From contig CAKZGB010000009.1 of NCBI GenBank assembly GCA_936911875.1, forward strand, positions 1 through 64,000: 64,000 nucleotides of DNA. The letters run 5' to 3'. The notes beneath the pieces were generated by a model. It was not told where the DNA came from. It did not search any database and saw only the letters and a list, made by a program, of their open reading frames with translations. Below are positions 1-6,488 of this stretch, in pieces. Source of the DNA: an uncultured Lysobacteraceae bacterium. Lineage in GTDB: Bacteria; Pseudomonadota; Gammaproteobacteria; Xanthomonadales; Xanthomonadaceae. How positions within the stretch are numbered: the first letter of the stretch is position 1; every line of letters starts with the position of its first letter. The position numbers and the translations under genes are program-made.

Positions 1-71
1 ATACATTCTCAGTTGGACTCTAGAACAAGCGCTACTCAGATTGGGGTAACGTCAGGCAGAGAACCCGTTAG

Positions 72-149
72 GGATTGGCAAATGGTGGAACTACCGGAAA
101 GCCTGATCTGGCCAAATCCCGTGCGCGATTAAAAGAGATCAAGAAATGA
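72..149 (+). pseudogene. C-terminal remnant of a probable toxin gene coupled to the antitoxin
   Basis: The frame after the stop codon at 69-71 stays open for 25 codons and ends with TGA at 147-149, overlapping the ATG of the next gene as ATGA. The tail contains a lysine/arginine-rich helix (AKSRARLKEIKK) like the C-terminus of Gp49/HigB-type toxins, and ATGA coupling is the usual toxin-antitoxin layout. Upstream the frame is closed, so the toxin is either broken by a stop or replaced by unrelated sequence. The assignment is inference from a very short stretch. Confidence 0.28.
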
Positions 150-436
150 CCATGAACAAACACATTGGTAGCAGCTTCGATGACTTTCTCGCTGAAGATG
201 GTCTGCTCGAGGAAGCCACAGCTATTGCCGTCAAGCGCGTGATCGCATGGCAAATAGAACAGGCTATGCAGGCTACGGGCACCAACAAATCCACGCTAGC
301 CAAGCGTATGCAAACTAGTCGCACCGTGGTTGATCGTATGCTTGATGCGACGGACACCGGACTAACGTTAGATACGATGACGCGCGCCGCGTCCGCTCTT
401 GGATTTCGTGTGAAAGTTGAGCTGATTGACGGCTAA
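146..436 (+). CDS. XRE/HigA-type helix-turn-helix antitoxin-like protein
   Basis: A 96-residue protein. The central part (about residues 35-85) reads as a helix-turn-helix domain: TNKSTLAKRMQTSRTVVDRML followed by a helix and a short beta tail ending VKVELIDG, typical of small XRE-type antitoxins that bind their own promoter. It is the only gene of the array region on the plus strand. An intact toxin is not seen; only a short coupled remnant precedes it (72-149). ATG at 146 overlaps the upstream stop; a second ATG at 152 is possible. It could equally be a stand-alone regulator. Confidence 0.65.
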   Translation: MTMNKHIGSSFDDFLAEDGLLEEATAIAVKRVIAWQIEQAMQATGTNKSTLAKRMQTSRTVVDRMLDATDTGLTLDTMTRAASALGFRVKVELIDG

Positions 437-461
437 TCCGATGAAAGTTAGAGAGCGTCCG

Positions 462-496
462 GCCTAGCAGTGCGAGCATCACATGCTTTGAGGGGC
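462..496 (-). repeat. possible degenerate attC remnant
   Basis: Just after the stop of the 499-810 gene there is a short imperfect hairpin (GAGCAT / ATGCTT) bounded on one side by GCCTAGC, the same altered core seen at 837-843. A proper opposite core of the form RYYYAAC is missing, so this may be a decayed recombination site at the old end of the array, or chance. Confidence 0.22.
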
Positions 497-498
497 TT

Positions 499-810
499 CT
501 ACCTCTCACCAAACGCTTTCAAGATGCGTTCGACCATAATCAACTCGGCGGCCGCTTCCTCAGGCGTGGGCGCTGTCTCCTCTGACCACATGAGAACGTC
601 GCGATAGTCTTGCTTAGCGGCAGCGACATTCTTTAATAGCTTGCCTTCATCTCCGGCGCTCAGATTCAGGATCGCTACTTGAACGCGTTCTCGCTCTTGC
701 TCGTGTGCCTCTCTTCCGTACTCGTCAAGGATCGACAACACTAAAGCCGGATCAGGCTCTGGGAACTTGGCTTTAGCAAGCTGCTCGACTTCTGCGCGAG
801 ATACAGTCAT
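499..810 (-). CDS. small soluble cassette protein of unknown function
   Basis: A 103-residue protein beginning MTVSRAEVEQLAKAKF. It is acidic and helical in character, with no signal peptide, membrane segment or catalytic motif that I recognise. The ATG at 810 is preferred over an upstream in-frame start at 879, which would lie inside the attC at 837-941. It is the ninth cassette gene counted from attI and reads in the array direction. Small acidic proteins of this kind are common integron cassette products of unknown role. Confidence 0.65.
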   Translation of the reverse strand: MTVSRAEVEQLAKAKFPEPDPALVLSILDEYGREAHEQERERVQVAILNLSAGDEGKLLKNVAAAKQDYRDVLMWSEETAPTPEEAAAELIMVERILKAFGER

Positions 811-836
811 GGACTTCCGACCCGTCCGATGTTGAT

Positions 837-941
837 GCCTAGCACCTGAGTTAAGCAGCCTGCGCACAGCGCCCAGCAATGCTACACGGTCCTAGCGTTG
901 CCGGGTGCGGACCGCAGGTCCGCTTGAACGATTGGTTAGGC
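837..941 (-). repeat. attC site with altered core
   Basis: Recombination site of the DUF1761 cassette. The right core GTTAGGC (935-941) is standard and the arm CGCTTGAACGATTG resembles other sites in the array. The left core reads GCCTAGC (837-843), i.e. GCTAGGC on the cassette strand instead of GTTAGGC, which alters the crossover triplet. The site is about 105 bases, longer than the 60-base sites. Confidence 0.7.
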
Positions 942-942
942 G

Positions 943-1323
943 TCAACCCAGCACGCCAAACACAGCTCCAAATAGCAGGAACTGCATCGCATGGTACCCG
1001 CCATCGATCATCCAAAGTTTGAACGAGCGCTGTGCAAACTGGTAGTTAATGCCAAAGCTTGCGGCAACCAGGCCGATACCAACTAGAGCGCCAAGTTTGA
1101 CCGATGACTCCAGCGTTGGGGATGGCCCCACGAGGTATGCAAAGGCAAAAGCGGCCAGTAGCGAGAACCCGAAGCTGACCCCAAAAACCTTTGCGGGGTG
1201 CCCTGTAGCGGGTTGACCACCATTCTCCGCGTTCCAGACTTTGCCGAATAGCACGGGTGAGTACCAGAGCCCACCAACTACGAAGCTCGACACTGCTGCG
1301 AGCAATACAATCCATACATTCAT
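943..1323 (-). CDS. DUF1761-family membrane protein
   Basis: A 126-residue integral membrane protein with about four hydrophobic segments (roughly residues 3-21, 46-66, 73-92 and 108-125). The start, MNVWIVLLAAVSSFVVGGLW followed by YSPVLFGKVW, is the conserved opening of the DUF1761 family, whose function is unknown. The stop TGA (943-945) sits two bases from the attC core, the tight packing expected of a gene cassette. DUF1761 proteins recur in integron arrays. Confidence 0.8.
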   Translation of the reverse strand: MNVWIVLLAAVSSFVVGGLWYSPVLFGKVWNAENGGQPATGHPAKVFGVSFGFSLLAAFAFAYLVGPSPTLESSVKLGALVGIGLVAASFGINYQFAQRSFKLWMIDGGYHAMQFLLFGAVFGVLG

Positions 1324-1339
1324 GACACCTCCAATTGAC

Positions 1340-1399
1340 GCCTAACGCCTGAGCTAAGCTGCGCCGCGAAGCGGCGTCGGCTTGAATGAATTGTTAGGC
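1340..1399 (-). repeat. attC site, 60 bp
   Basis: Cores GCCTAAC (1340-1346) and GTTAGGC (1393-1399) flank an imperfect palindrome whose centre is GCGCCGCGAAGCGGCGTCG. Except for two positions it is the same sequence as the sites at 5970-6029 and 6423-6482. It closes the amidohydrolase cassette. Confidence 0.92.
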
Positions 1400-1546
1400 G
1401 GCAGTGACCAGGAATGCTACCGCCAGCCAATGCCACCACCGCCACGGCGAGAAAGCGCCAGAACCACAACGTCGTTCGCCCGGCATCTTCATGCCGGTCG
1501 CGGGCTCGTGAATTCCAAGGACGAGCCTCGCCCATCTTTGCCGGCG

Positions 1547-3031
1547 TCAAAGCTCGCCGCTGACGGAACTGGCCAGAAAGCCCCACACCAGCTTGGCCGC
1601 GTTGGCTGGTGAACGCGCCTGGGCACGGGTGAAGTCGAGCAGCGCGTCCAGGCGCGGGCGGTCGTACAGCCGCCCGGCCAGCAGCACCGCATGCAGGCGC
1701 CGCGTGTTGGCGATGTCCTCCAGCGGATTTGCCTCCAGCAGCACCAGATCCGCCGCATGGCCGACGGCCACGCGGCCGTGGCGGTGTGCCTGCCCGGCGT
1801 AGCGCACGGCGTCCAGCGTGGCCGCGCGCAGCACCTCGGCCGGCGACAGACCGGCGCGCGCTAGCAGGGCCATTTCGTCGTGGTAGCGGAAACCGCCGAG
1901 CGCGGTGTCCGTGCCCACCAGCACCGGCACCCCGGCCCGGTACGCCGCGCCCGTCAATGCCAGGCCGTGCTCGAAGTAGGCCCGCAGGGCGGCCTCGCCA
2001 CGCGCGTCGGGGTAGCGCGCCGCGGTGGACTTCAGGTCGTCGCGGTACGCCCAGCGCGACAGTGGGTCCAGATAAGCCAGGCGCGGATCGCCGGTGAAAG
2101 CGGGATCGCGCGCGCGCGCATCCTCCTCGCGCGTCACGTGCGTGGGCACGAACCAGCTCCCTGCCTCGCGCATCCGTGCGAACGCGTGCCCACAGGCCGC
2201 GGCGTCGTGCCCGGCGACCATCCGCTCGGCCAGCGCGACGGGCGCTTCGGCATCCAGCGCACCGCCGCGCCATGCGGCGGCATCGCGGGAGCAGTGGCGC
2301 ACGAAGAGATGAGCGTGCTCGAAACTGCGCTGTCCGGCCGCGACGGCGTCCTCCAGGTTCACCGCCTTGGGCAGGTGGCCGACCACGGGCATGCCCCATT
2401 GGCGCGCTTCGTCGGTCAGGCGCTCGTAGCTGGCCGGCGACAGGCGGTTGTACACCTTCAGCGCATCCAGCCCGCGCGCGTGATAGGTCGCAGCGAGCGC
2501 GGCCGCCTGATCGGGCGTCATGTCGGCCCGCTCGAAGTAGAAGCTGGCCACTTCGACGAAGCGCGGGCTGGCCATGCGGCCTTCGGCGGCGGCGCGGGTC
2601 CAGCGGCGCTTGTCGTCGACGCAGGCGATCAAGGTGTCATTGCTGCCGGGGCAGTCCATCAGGTCGCGGGTGCCGGTGACGCCGTTTGCGATGGCCAGGG
2701 GCAGGTGCAATTGCGGTGATAACTGGAACGCATGCGTGTGCATGTCCCAGAAGCCCGGAAGCAGGTAACGTCCGCCGGCATCCAGTATCGGTATGTGCGG
2801 TCCAGTGCGTGGGCCGTCGCCGATCCGGGCGATGACGCCGCCTTCAATCAATACCTCAGTCGGCTCGCCGACGGTGGCCAGCTCCACGTCGATGATGCGG
2901 GCGTTGCGGATCAGCCTGGTATCGGCGGCATCGGGCAGCGGGGACTTTGCCGAAGGCCAAAGCACGCCCAAGGCAAACATCGCCGCTAGGCCAGCCACCA
3001 TTCCGAGCAGGTACTTAAGAAAACGTCTCAT
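1547..3031 (-). CDS. membrane-anchored amidohydrolase (cassette gene)
   Basis: A 494-residue protein with an N-terminal hydrophobic anchor or signal (KYLLGMVAGLAAMFALGVLW, about residues 5-24) and a metal-dependent amidohydrolase domain. Visible metal-site motifs are DMHTH (HxH), a lysine in ALKVYN, the histidines in VVGHLPK and RSFEHAH, and the aspartate in LVGTDTALG. The family hydrolyses amide or peptide bonds, often in dipeptides or cyclic amides; the substrate here is unknown. ATG at 3031 is chosen because the upstream GTG at 3076 lies by the attC core. At about 1.5 kb and with visibly higher GC than its neighbours, it is unusually large for a cassette. About 150 bases between its stop and attC hold no supported gene. 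Confidence 0.85.
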   Translation of the reverse strand: MRRFLKYLLGMVAGLAAMFALGVLWPSAKSPLPDAADTRLIRNARIIDVELATVGEPTEVLIEGGVIARIGDGPRTGPHIPILDAGGRYLLPGFWDMHTHAFQLSPQLHLPLAIANGVTGTRDLMDCPGSNDTLIACVDDKRRWTRAAAEGRMASPRFVEVASFYFERADMTPDQAAALAATYHARGLDALKVYNRLSPASYERLTDEARQWGMPVVGHLPKAVNLEDAVAAGQRSFEHAHLFVRHCSRDAAAWRGGALDAEAPVALAERMVAGHDAAACGHAFARMREAGSWFVPTHVTREEDARARDPAFTGDPRLAYLDPLSRWAYRDDLKSTAARYPDARGEAALRAYFEHGLALTGAAYRAGVPVLVGTDTALGGFRYHDEMALLARAGLSPAEVLRAATLDAVRYAGQAHRHGRVAVGHAADLVLLEANPLEDIANTRRLHAVLLAGRLYDRPRLDALLDFTRAQARSPANAAKLVWGFLASSVSGEL

Positions 3032-3067
3032 GGAGAATCTGTCCGCCCTCGTCAACGGTGGATGCCC

Positions 3068-3181
3068 GCCTGACACCAGAGTTAACCCGCATGGCGGAGC
3101 GCAGCGGGAATGGGGCTAGCGTAGCGGAAAAGCCCCATTCCTGCGGAGCGGAGACATGTCGGGTTGAACGAATTGTTAGGC
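3068..3181 (-). repeat. attC site of the toxin-antitoxin cassette, altered core
   Basis: Right core GTTAGGC (3175-3181) with arm GTTGAACGAATT. The left core reads GCCTGAC (3068-3074), GTCAGGC on the cassette strand, differing from GTTAGGC in the crossover triplet. The 114-base site carries a long inner hairpin (GGGAATGGGGCT / AGCCCCATTCCTGC). The antitoxin stop codon TAA is taken from the core itself. Confidence 0.75.
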
Positions 3182-3475
3182 AGCGGCTACCTTGATCTTT
3201 AGGCCAAGGGCATGCGCAACTTTGCTGACAGTAGCAAAGCTAGGATTCCCCGCGCCAGAGAATGCCTTGTACAGCCCCATGCGGGTCAGTCCAGTTTGGG
3301 CGGCAAGTTGCGTAATGTTGCGTGCGCGTGCGACGTCACCGAGCGCTGCAAGGAAGAGAGCAGGGTCGTCTTCATCCGCGCAAGCGTTCAAATAAGCCGC
3401 AATGTCTTCTTCGGACTCGAGGTAGTCGGCGGTGTCGTAACGGGTGAAGGTCTCTTTGAGTTTGGCCATGGTCAT
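3176..3475 (-). CDS. HigA-type antitoxin (cassette-borne)
   Basis: A 99-residue protein. The C-terminal half is a helix-turn-helix (ITQLAAQTGLTRMGLYKAFS, then SFATVSKVAHALGLKIKV), the pattern of the addiction-module antidote family paired with Gp49/HigB-like killers. It should bind and neutralise the toxin and repress the pair's promoter. Its ATG at 3475 overlaps the toxin stop as ATGA, with GGGAG just upstream. Its stop TAA lies within the attC core GCCTAAC, so the cassette end supplies the last codon. Confidence 0.88.
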   Translation of the reverse strand: MTMAKLKETFTRYDTADYLESEEDIAAYLNACADEDDPALFLAALGDVARARNITQLAAQTGLTRMGLYKAFSGAGNPSFATVSKVAHALGLKIKVAAA

Positions 3476-3768
3476 GTCTCCCAAGATGCAGCAATTTCAG
3501 TGGCGAGCCGTATGTCCTTGCTTTGAGTGGATTTGTCTCCACCACAGAGCAGAAGAATCAAAGTCTTACCCTTGAACGTGTAATACACGCGGTAGCCAGG
3601 GCCATAGTCGATCTTGAGCTCGTTGATGCCATCTTTGAGCACGCGGAACTGGCCGGGATTGCCGAGGGAAAGGCGCCTGATACGAACCTCAACTTTTGCC
3701 TTAGCGTCACGGTTGCGCAGGCCGCGAAGCCAGCTGTCAAACGTGCTGCTCTTGAGGATTTCGTACAT
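3472..3768 (-). CDS. HigB/Gp49-like toxin (cassette-borne)
   Basis: A 98-residue RelE-superfamily toxin starting MYEILKSSTFDSWLRGLRN. The motifs KIDYGPGYRVYY and LLLCGGDKSTQSKDI are diagnostic of the addiction-module killer family, probable mRNA interferases acting at the ribosome. It precedes its antitoxin with a 4-base overlap. The ATG at 3768 sits about 8 bases downstream of a strong -10 element, suggesting an almost leaderless transcript; an upstream GTG start at 3819 would lie before the promoter and is less likely. Such pairs stabilise long cassette arrays. Confidence 0.9.
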   Translation of the reverse strand: MYEILKSSTFDSWLRGLRNRDAKAKVEVRIRRLSLGNPGQFRVLKDGINELKIDYGPGYRVYYTFKGKTLILLLCGGDKSTQSKDIRLATEIAASWET

Positions 3769-3775
3769 ATCAGGG

Positions 3776-3804
3776 AGTGTAAACCATGGTTGACGTAATG
3801 TCAA
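3776..3804 (-). promoter_or_regulatory. internal promoter of the toxin-antitoxin cassette
   Basis: On the minus strand, TTGACA (3804-3799) and TACACT (3781-3776) are separated by exactly 17 bases, a near-consensus sigma-70 promoter. Predicted transcription begins next to the toxin ATG at 3768. Confidence 0.7.
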
Positions 3805-3815
3805 CTGCGGTTGAC
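3790..3815. promoter_or_regulatory. operator palindrome at the toxin-antitoxin promoter
   Basis: TTGAC-GTAAT-GTCAA (3790-3804) is a perfect 5-bp inverted repeat overlapping the -35 element, with a third TTGAC half-site at 3811-3815. This fits autorepression by the antitoxin. Confidence 0.5.
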
Positions 3816-3826
3816 TCACCTCCGCA

Positions 3827-3916
3827 GCCTAACGCCTGAGTTAAGCCGGCCCGCCCGAGGCGAACCGGCTGGCGCCGAGACCGCGAAGCGGGCTCGGCTT
3901 GAACGAATTGTTAGGC
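3827..3916 (-). repeat. attC site, 90 bp
   Basis: Cores GCCTAAC (3827-3833) and GTTAGGC (3910-3916), arms CGCCTGAGTTAAGCCG and CGGCTTGAACGAATT, with a GC-rich inner stem. It closes the VOC cassette. Confidence 0.92.
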
Positions 3917-3929
3917 ACCTGCGCGATGA

Positions 3930-4292
3930 TCACAGTTCCTGCCCGAACATGAGCCTGTGTCCGTCAATGGTGCGAATGCCGAACTCACGCATTCCCCAAG
4001 GTTTGTTGGCCAAGGGTTGAGTGAATTCAACTCCCGAGTTCTGATACTCACTGTAGAGTGAGTCAATATCATTCACGGTGATGTATCCGTAGTAGGAGTG
4101 ATCCCCAAGCTCTCCAGGCGGGATTGCGTCAGTGCATTCACCCAGCATGACGCGAAAGCTCCCGCGAGACAGGAATGACCAACCCGGCGCTTCAAAGTCC
4201 ATGGCGAGACCCAAAGCGGACATGTAGTAGTCCGTAGCCCTCTTTAGATCGAGGACTGCAAGCACGAACCTGACGTTTGTGATTTCAGACAT
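3930..4292 (-). CDS. VOC-family (glyoxalase/bleomycin-resistance fold) protein
   Basis: A 120-residue protein starting MSEITNVRFVLAVLDLKRAT with two beta-alpha-beta-beta-beta modules: the first ends with MLGECTDAIPPGE, the second runs YYGYITVNDIDSLYSEYQ to FGIRTIDGHRLMFGQEL. This is the vicinal-oxygen-chelate fold shared by glyoxalases, dioxygenases and bleomycin or fosfomycin resistance proteins. H and E residues near the usual metal positions can be seen, but substrate and activity cannot be told. Cassette five from attI, directly downstream of the beta-lactamase cassette in the reading direction. Confidence 0.82.
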   Translation of the reverse strand: MSEITNVRFVLAVLDLKRATDYYMSALGLAMDFEAPGWSFLSRGSFRVMLGECTDAIPPGELGDHSYYGYITVNDIDSLYSEYQNSGVEFTQPLANKPWGMREFGIRTIDGHRLMFGQEL

Positions 4293-4327
4293 GCGAGGCT
4301 CTCAATCTGCAGAATGCTTTGGTTGGT

Positions 4328-4437
4328 GCCTAACGCCTGAGTTAAGCCGCGGTGCGCAGTGGCAAGCGGCGTGCGAAGCTTAGCGTAGCACGCAAGCGCC
4401 GCCACGAAGCAACGTCGGCTTGAACGAATTGTTAGAC
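4328..4437 (-). repeat. attC site of the GES cassette
   Basis: Cores GCCTAAC (4328-4334) and GTTAGAC (4431-4437), outer arms as in the other sites, inner stem GGCAAGCGGCGTGCG / CGCAAGCGCCGCCACG. The core GTCTAAC on the cassette strand matches the start of the GES cassette at 5348-5354, so the excised circle would have exact ends. Confidence 0.92.
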
Positions 4438-4446
4438 GGGCGTCAA

Positions 4447-5310
4447 CTATTTGTCCGTGCTCAGGATGAGTTGTGTAATAACTTGACCGACAGAGGCAAC
4501 TAATTCGTCACGTTCTACGGCCGATAGTTTCGGGGCCGTTGTATACACCGCTACAGCGTAATCTCTCTCCTGGGCTTTAAAAAAACCAATGTCGTTCCGG
4601 CCCCCGTTGGCGCAGGTACCAGTTTTCTCTCCAACAACCCAATCTTTAGGAAAACCCGCTCGTAGTGTCGCGTCTCCCGTTTGGTTTCCGATCAGCCACC
4701 TCTCAATGGTGTGGGTCGAGGTGGACGTCAGTGCGCCGCCATAGAGGACTTTAGCCACAGTACGTGCCATAGCAATAGGCGTAGTTGTATCTCTGAGGTC
4801 GCCAGGTGTGTTGTCGCTCATCTCCGGCTCTTTCCGGTCTAGCCGACTCACAGAGTCGCCAATTTTACGAAAATACTGCGTCATTGCAGCAGGTCCGCCA
4901 ATTTCTCTCAGTAAGAGGTTAGTAGCCCCATTGTCGCTAAGCTGCACCGCAGCTTGCGCTGCCTCGAGAACCGTCATGTGTCCCGATGCTAGAAACCGCT
5001 CCGTGGCAGGAGACCATTCGACGATCATGTCCGGCCCATATGAAAGTTTTCGATCCCCCCGCTCGGTGCCTGAGTCAATTCTTTCAAAGACCAGCGCGGC
5101 TAGCGGAAACTTGAACGTTGAGCACATTGCAAAACGCTGCGCCATTCGGTGGCCCGCGACGATCTCTCCTTGGGGATCGACGATCGCAACACCGATCTGA
5201 GCTGCTTTTTCGCGCTCTAGCTTCTCAAGATCGGTCTTGAAGGTTAATTTTTCCGACGCATATGCAGAGTGAGCGATCCCTGCCAGTAATAGTGCGTGAA
5301 TGAAGCGCAT
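4447..5310 (-). CDS. blaGES: GES-family class A beta-lactamase, Ser170 (GES-5-like carbapenemase)
   Basis: A 287-residue secreted serine beta-lactamase starting MRFIHALLLAGIAHSAYASE; residues 1-18 form the signal peptide. Visible catalytic elements: S64-T-F-K67 (Ambler S70-K73), S125DN (130-132), E161 (166) in the omega loop and K229TG (234-236). Cysteines 63 and 233 (Ambler 69 and 238) form the disulfide typical of GES and other class A carbapenemases. Residue 165 is Ser (Ambler 170), which separates GES-5-type carbapenem hydrolysers from GES-1 (Gly) and GES-2 (Asn). Ambler 104 is Glu and 243 is Gly, so it lacks the GES-3/4 and GES-11/14 changes. From memory the sequence equals GES-5; a full alignment is needed. 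Fourth cassette; expression would depend on the integron promoter or a local one. Base composition is less GC-rich than the chromosome. Confidence 0.96.
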   Translation of the reverse strand: MRFIHALLLAGIAHSAYASEKLTFKTDLEKLEREKAAQIGVAIVDPQGEIVAGHRMAQRFAMCSTFKFPLAALVFERIDSGTERGDRKLSYGPDMIVEWSPATERFLASGHMTVLEAAQAAVQLSDNGATNLLLREIGGPAAMTQYFRKIGDSVSRLDRKEPEMSDNTPGDLRDTTTPIAMARTVAKVLYGGALTSTSTHTIERWLIGNQTGDATLRAGFPKDWVVGEKTGTCANGGRNDIGFFKAQERDYAVAVYTTAPKLSAVERDELVASVGQVITQLILSTDK

Positions 5311-5347
5311 GGTGATCCCTTGAGATGGAAATTATCTTTGTACGCCC

Positions 5348-5459
5348 GTCTAACGCCTAAGTTAAGCCGAGCTGCGTAGTGGAGCCAAGCACATGGCAAG
5401 CTTTACCTGCCATATGCTTGGTGGAACGAAGCGGCTTCGGCTTGAACGCATTGTTAGGC
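5348..5459 (-). repeat. attC site, 112 bp, at the GES cassette junction
   Basis: Cores GTCTAAC (5348-5354) and GTTAGGC (5453-5459). The left core belongs to the 5' end of the GES cassette, the rest to the cassette of the 5480-5908 gene. It has an inner palindrome CCAAGCACATGGCAAGC / GCCATATGCTTGG. Confidence 0.92.
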
Positions 5460-5479
5460 CGCAATCCCGCTACCCTGAC

Positions 5480-5908
5480 TTACGGCGCTGTTGGCTGAGA
5501 TGCCTTGGAACCCAGTTCTTGCTCAAGGAGCGGAGCGAGGTCTCTACCCCCGGTTACCGGCGTCGCCTTGGCGCACATGTCCGTGGCGGGGCCACCCAGC
5601 CATTGCTCATACGGGTCCGTCTTGATGGTAGCGAAATTGGCCCACTCCGCCTTTGCTCCGGTGCCGATATGCACTTGCCCGCAAAGCATGTAGCTGCGCG
5701 TACCCGTATCCGTCTCCCGGAAGCGCAGGTTCACCTGCCGAAAGGCGTCCGGCTTTGGGCCGTGAGACGCAAAGTCGGAAACTGTGTACGCGGCGATAGA
5801 GTCCTCTAGGCCCTCTACATAGGAATTGTTTCCTTGCGCACCTGCGACTGTAGAGGCGCTGAGCAGCAACGCAAGGGCCAAGGGGCGGAGCCTGAAAAGC
5901 TGCGGCAT
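5480..5908 (-). CDS. secreted cassette protein of unknown function
   Basis: A 142-residue protein. Residues 1-24 are a signal peptide (PLALALLLSASTVAGAQG), so the product is periplasmic or exported. The mature part has two cysteines (in MLCGQVHIG and DMCAKA) that could pair, and a motif FATIKTDPYEQWLGG. No catalytic signature is recognised. Cassette three from attI. Exported small proteins of unknown role are frequent in chromosomal integrons. Confidence 0.7.
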   Translation of the reverse strand: MPQLFRLRPLALALLLSASTVAGAQGNNSYVEGLEDSIAAYTVSDFASHGPKPDAFRQVNLRFRETDTGTRSYMLCGQVHIGTGAKAEWANFATIKTDPYEQWLGGPATDMCAKATPVTGGRDLAPLLEQELGSKASQPTAP

Positions 5909-5969
5909 CGGGACTGTCCGTTATGGTGGAATAAATCAGCTGTGGGCGCGCTGCAGACGTTTCAATGCG

Positions 5970-6029
5970 GCCTAACGCCTGAATTAAGCCGCGCCGCGAA
6001 GCGGCGTCGGCTTGAATGAATTGTTAGGC
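5970..6029 (-). repeat. attC site, 60 bp
   Basis: Cores GCCTAAC and GTTAGGC around a GC-rich palindrome. Identical to the site at 6423-6482 except for the last base. Confidence 0.95.
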
Positions 6030-6036
6030 CTCACCG

Positions 6037-6408
6037 CTACCACTTGTTTGCCGCAAGTGGAATGTAGCCTTTGGTTACCCAGTAAGCACCGAACCCAAGA
6101 ACACCAACAGCCTCAATGACTTTATCAGCAGCTAGGACAATTACTGGAATTGCGGTTGCATGGCCCAGCCAGCCGAAGAACGCGTCAACGGTGAAAACAA
6201 CGAACAACGCCGCAAATAGCTGGAGCCACGGAATCCTTGGAGCCGCCCATTTCATGCCGATGAGGCAGACGCCAAGAAGAATTGGGAATGCATAACTCAA
6301 AATTCTGGGGTTGCCATTCAGAGCTTGGTAGCCGAGATAAATGCAAGTAAGTGCAACAGCAAGCGTGGCAACACGAATACGCTGCGGCGAAAACTTTGAG
6401 CTCATCAC
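6037..6408 (-). CDS. small integral membrane protein of unknown function
   Basis: A 123-residue protein with about four hydrophobic segments (approximately residues 13-29, 37-52, 61-80 and 84-110). ATG codons at 6408 and 6405 are both usable, preceded by GGAGG around 6410-6416 on the coding strand. No family is recognised. Cassette two from attI, between two near-identical attC sites. Confidence 0.72.
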   Translation of the reverse strand: MMSSKFSPQRIRVATLAVALTCIYLGYQALNGNPRILSYAFPILLGVCLIGMKWAAPRIPWLQLFAALFVVFTVDAFFGWLGHATAIPVIVLAADKVIEAVGVLGFGAYWVTKGYIPLAANKW

Positions 6409-6422
6409 ACCCTCCTTGTGAG

Positions 6423-6482
6423 GCCTAACGCCTGAATTAAGCCGCGCCGCGAAGCGGCGTCGGCTTGAATGAATTGTTAGGT
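6423..6482 (-). repeat. attC site, 60 bp
   Basis: Cores GCCTAAC (6423-6429) and GTTAGGT (6476-6482); the T at the right end reflects the ACCTAAC version of the core belonging to the first cassette. The palindrome is the same as at 5970-6029. Confidence 0.95.
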
Positions 6483-6488
6483 GCCAGC

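Noticed and set aside
1394..1492. A 32-residue minus-strand reading frame with a hydrophobic end, whose stop TAA lies in the attC core
   Set aside because: No ribosome-binding site and very biased composition in GC-rich DNA; the stop from attC occurs for any frame entering it.
1320..2399. Long Arg/Ala-rich open frame opposite in phase to the amidohydrolase
   Set aside because: Shadow frame in GC-rich coding DNA with no domain; the amidohydrolase frame carries all catalytic motifs.
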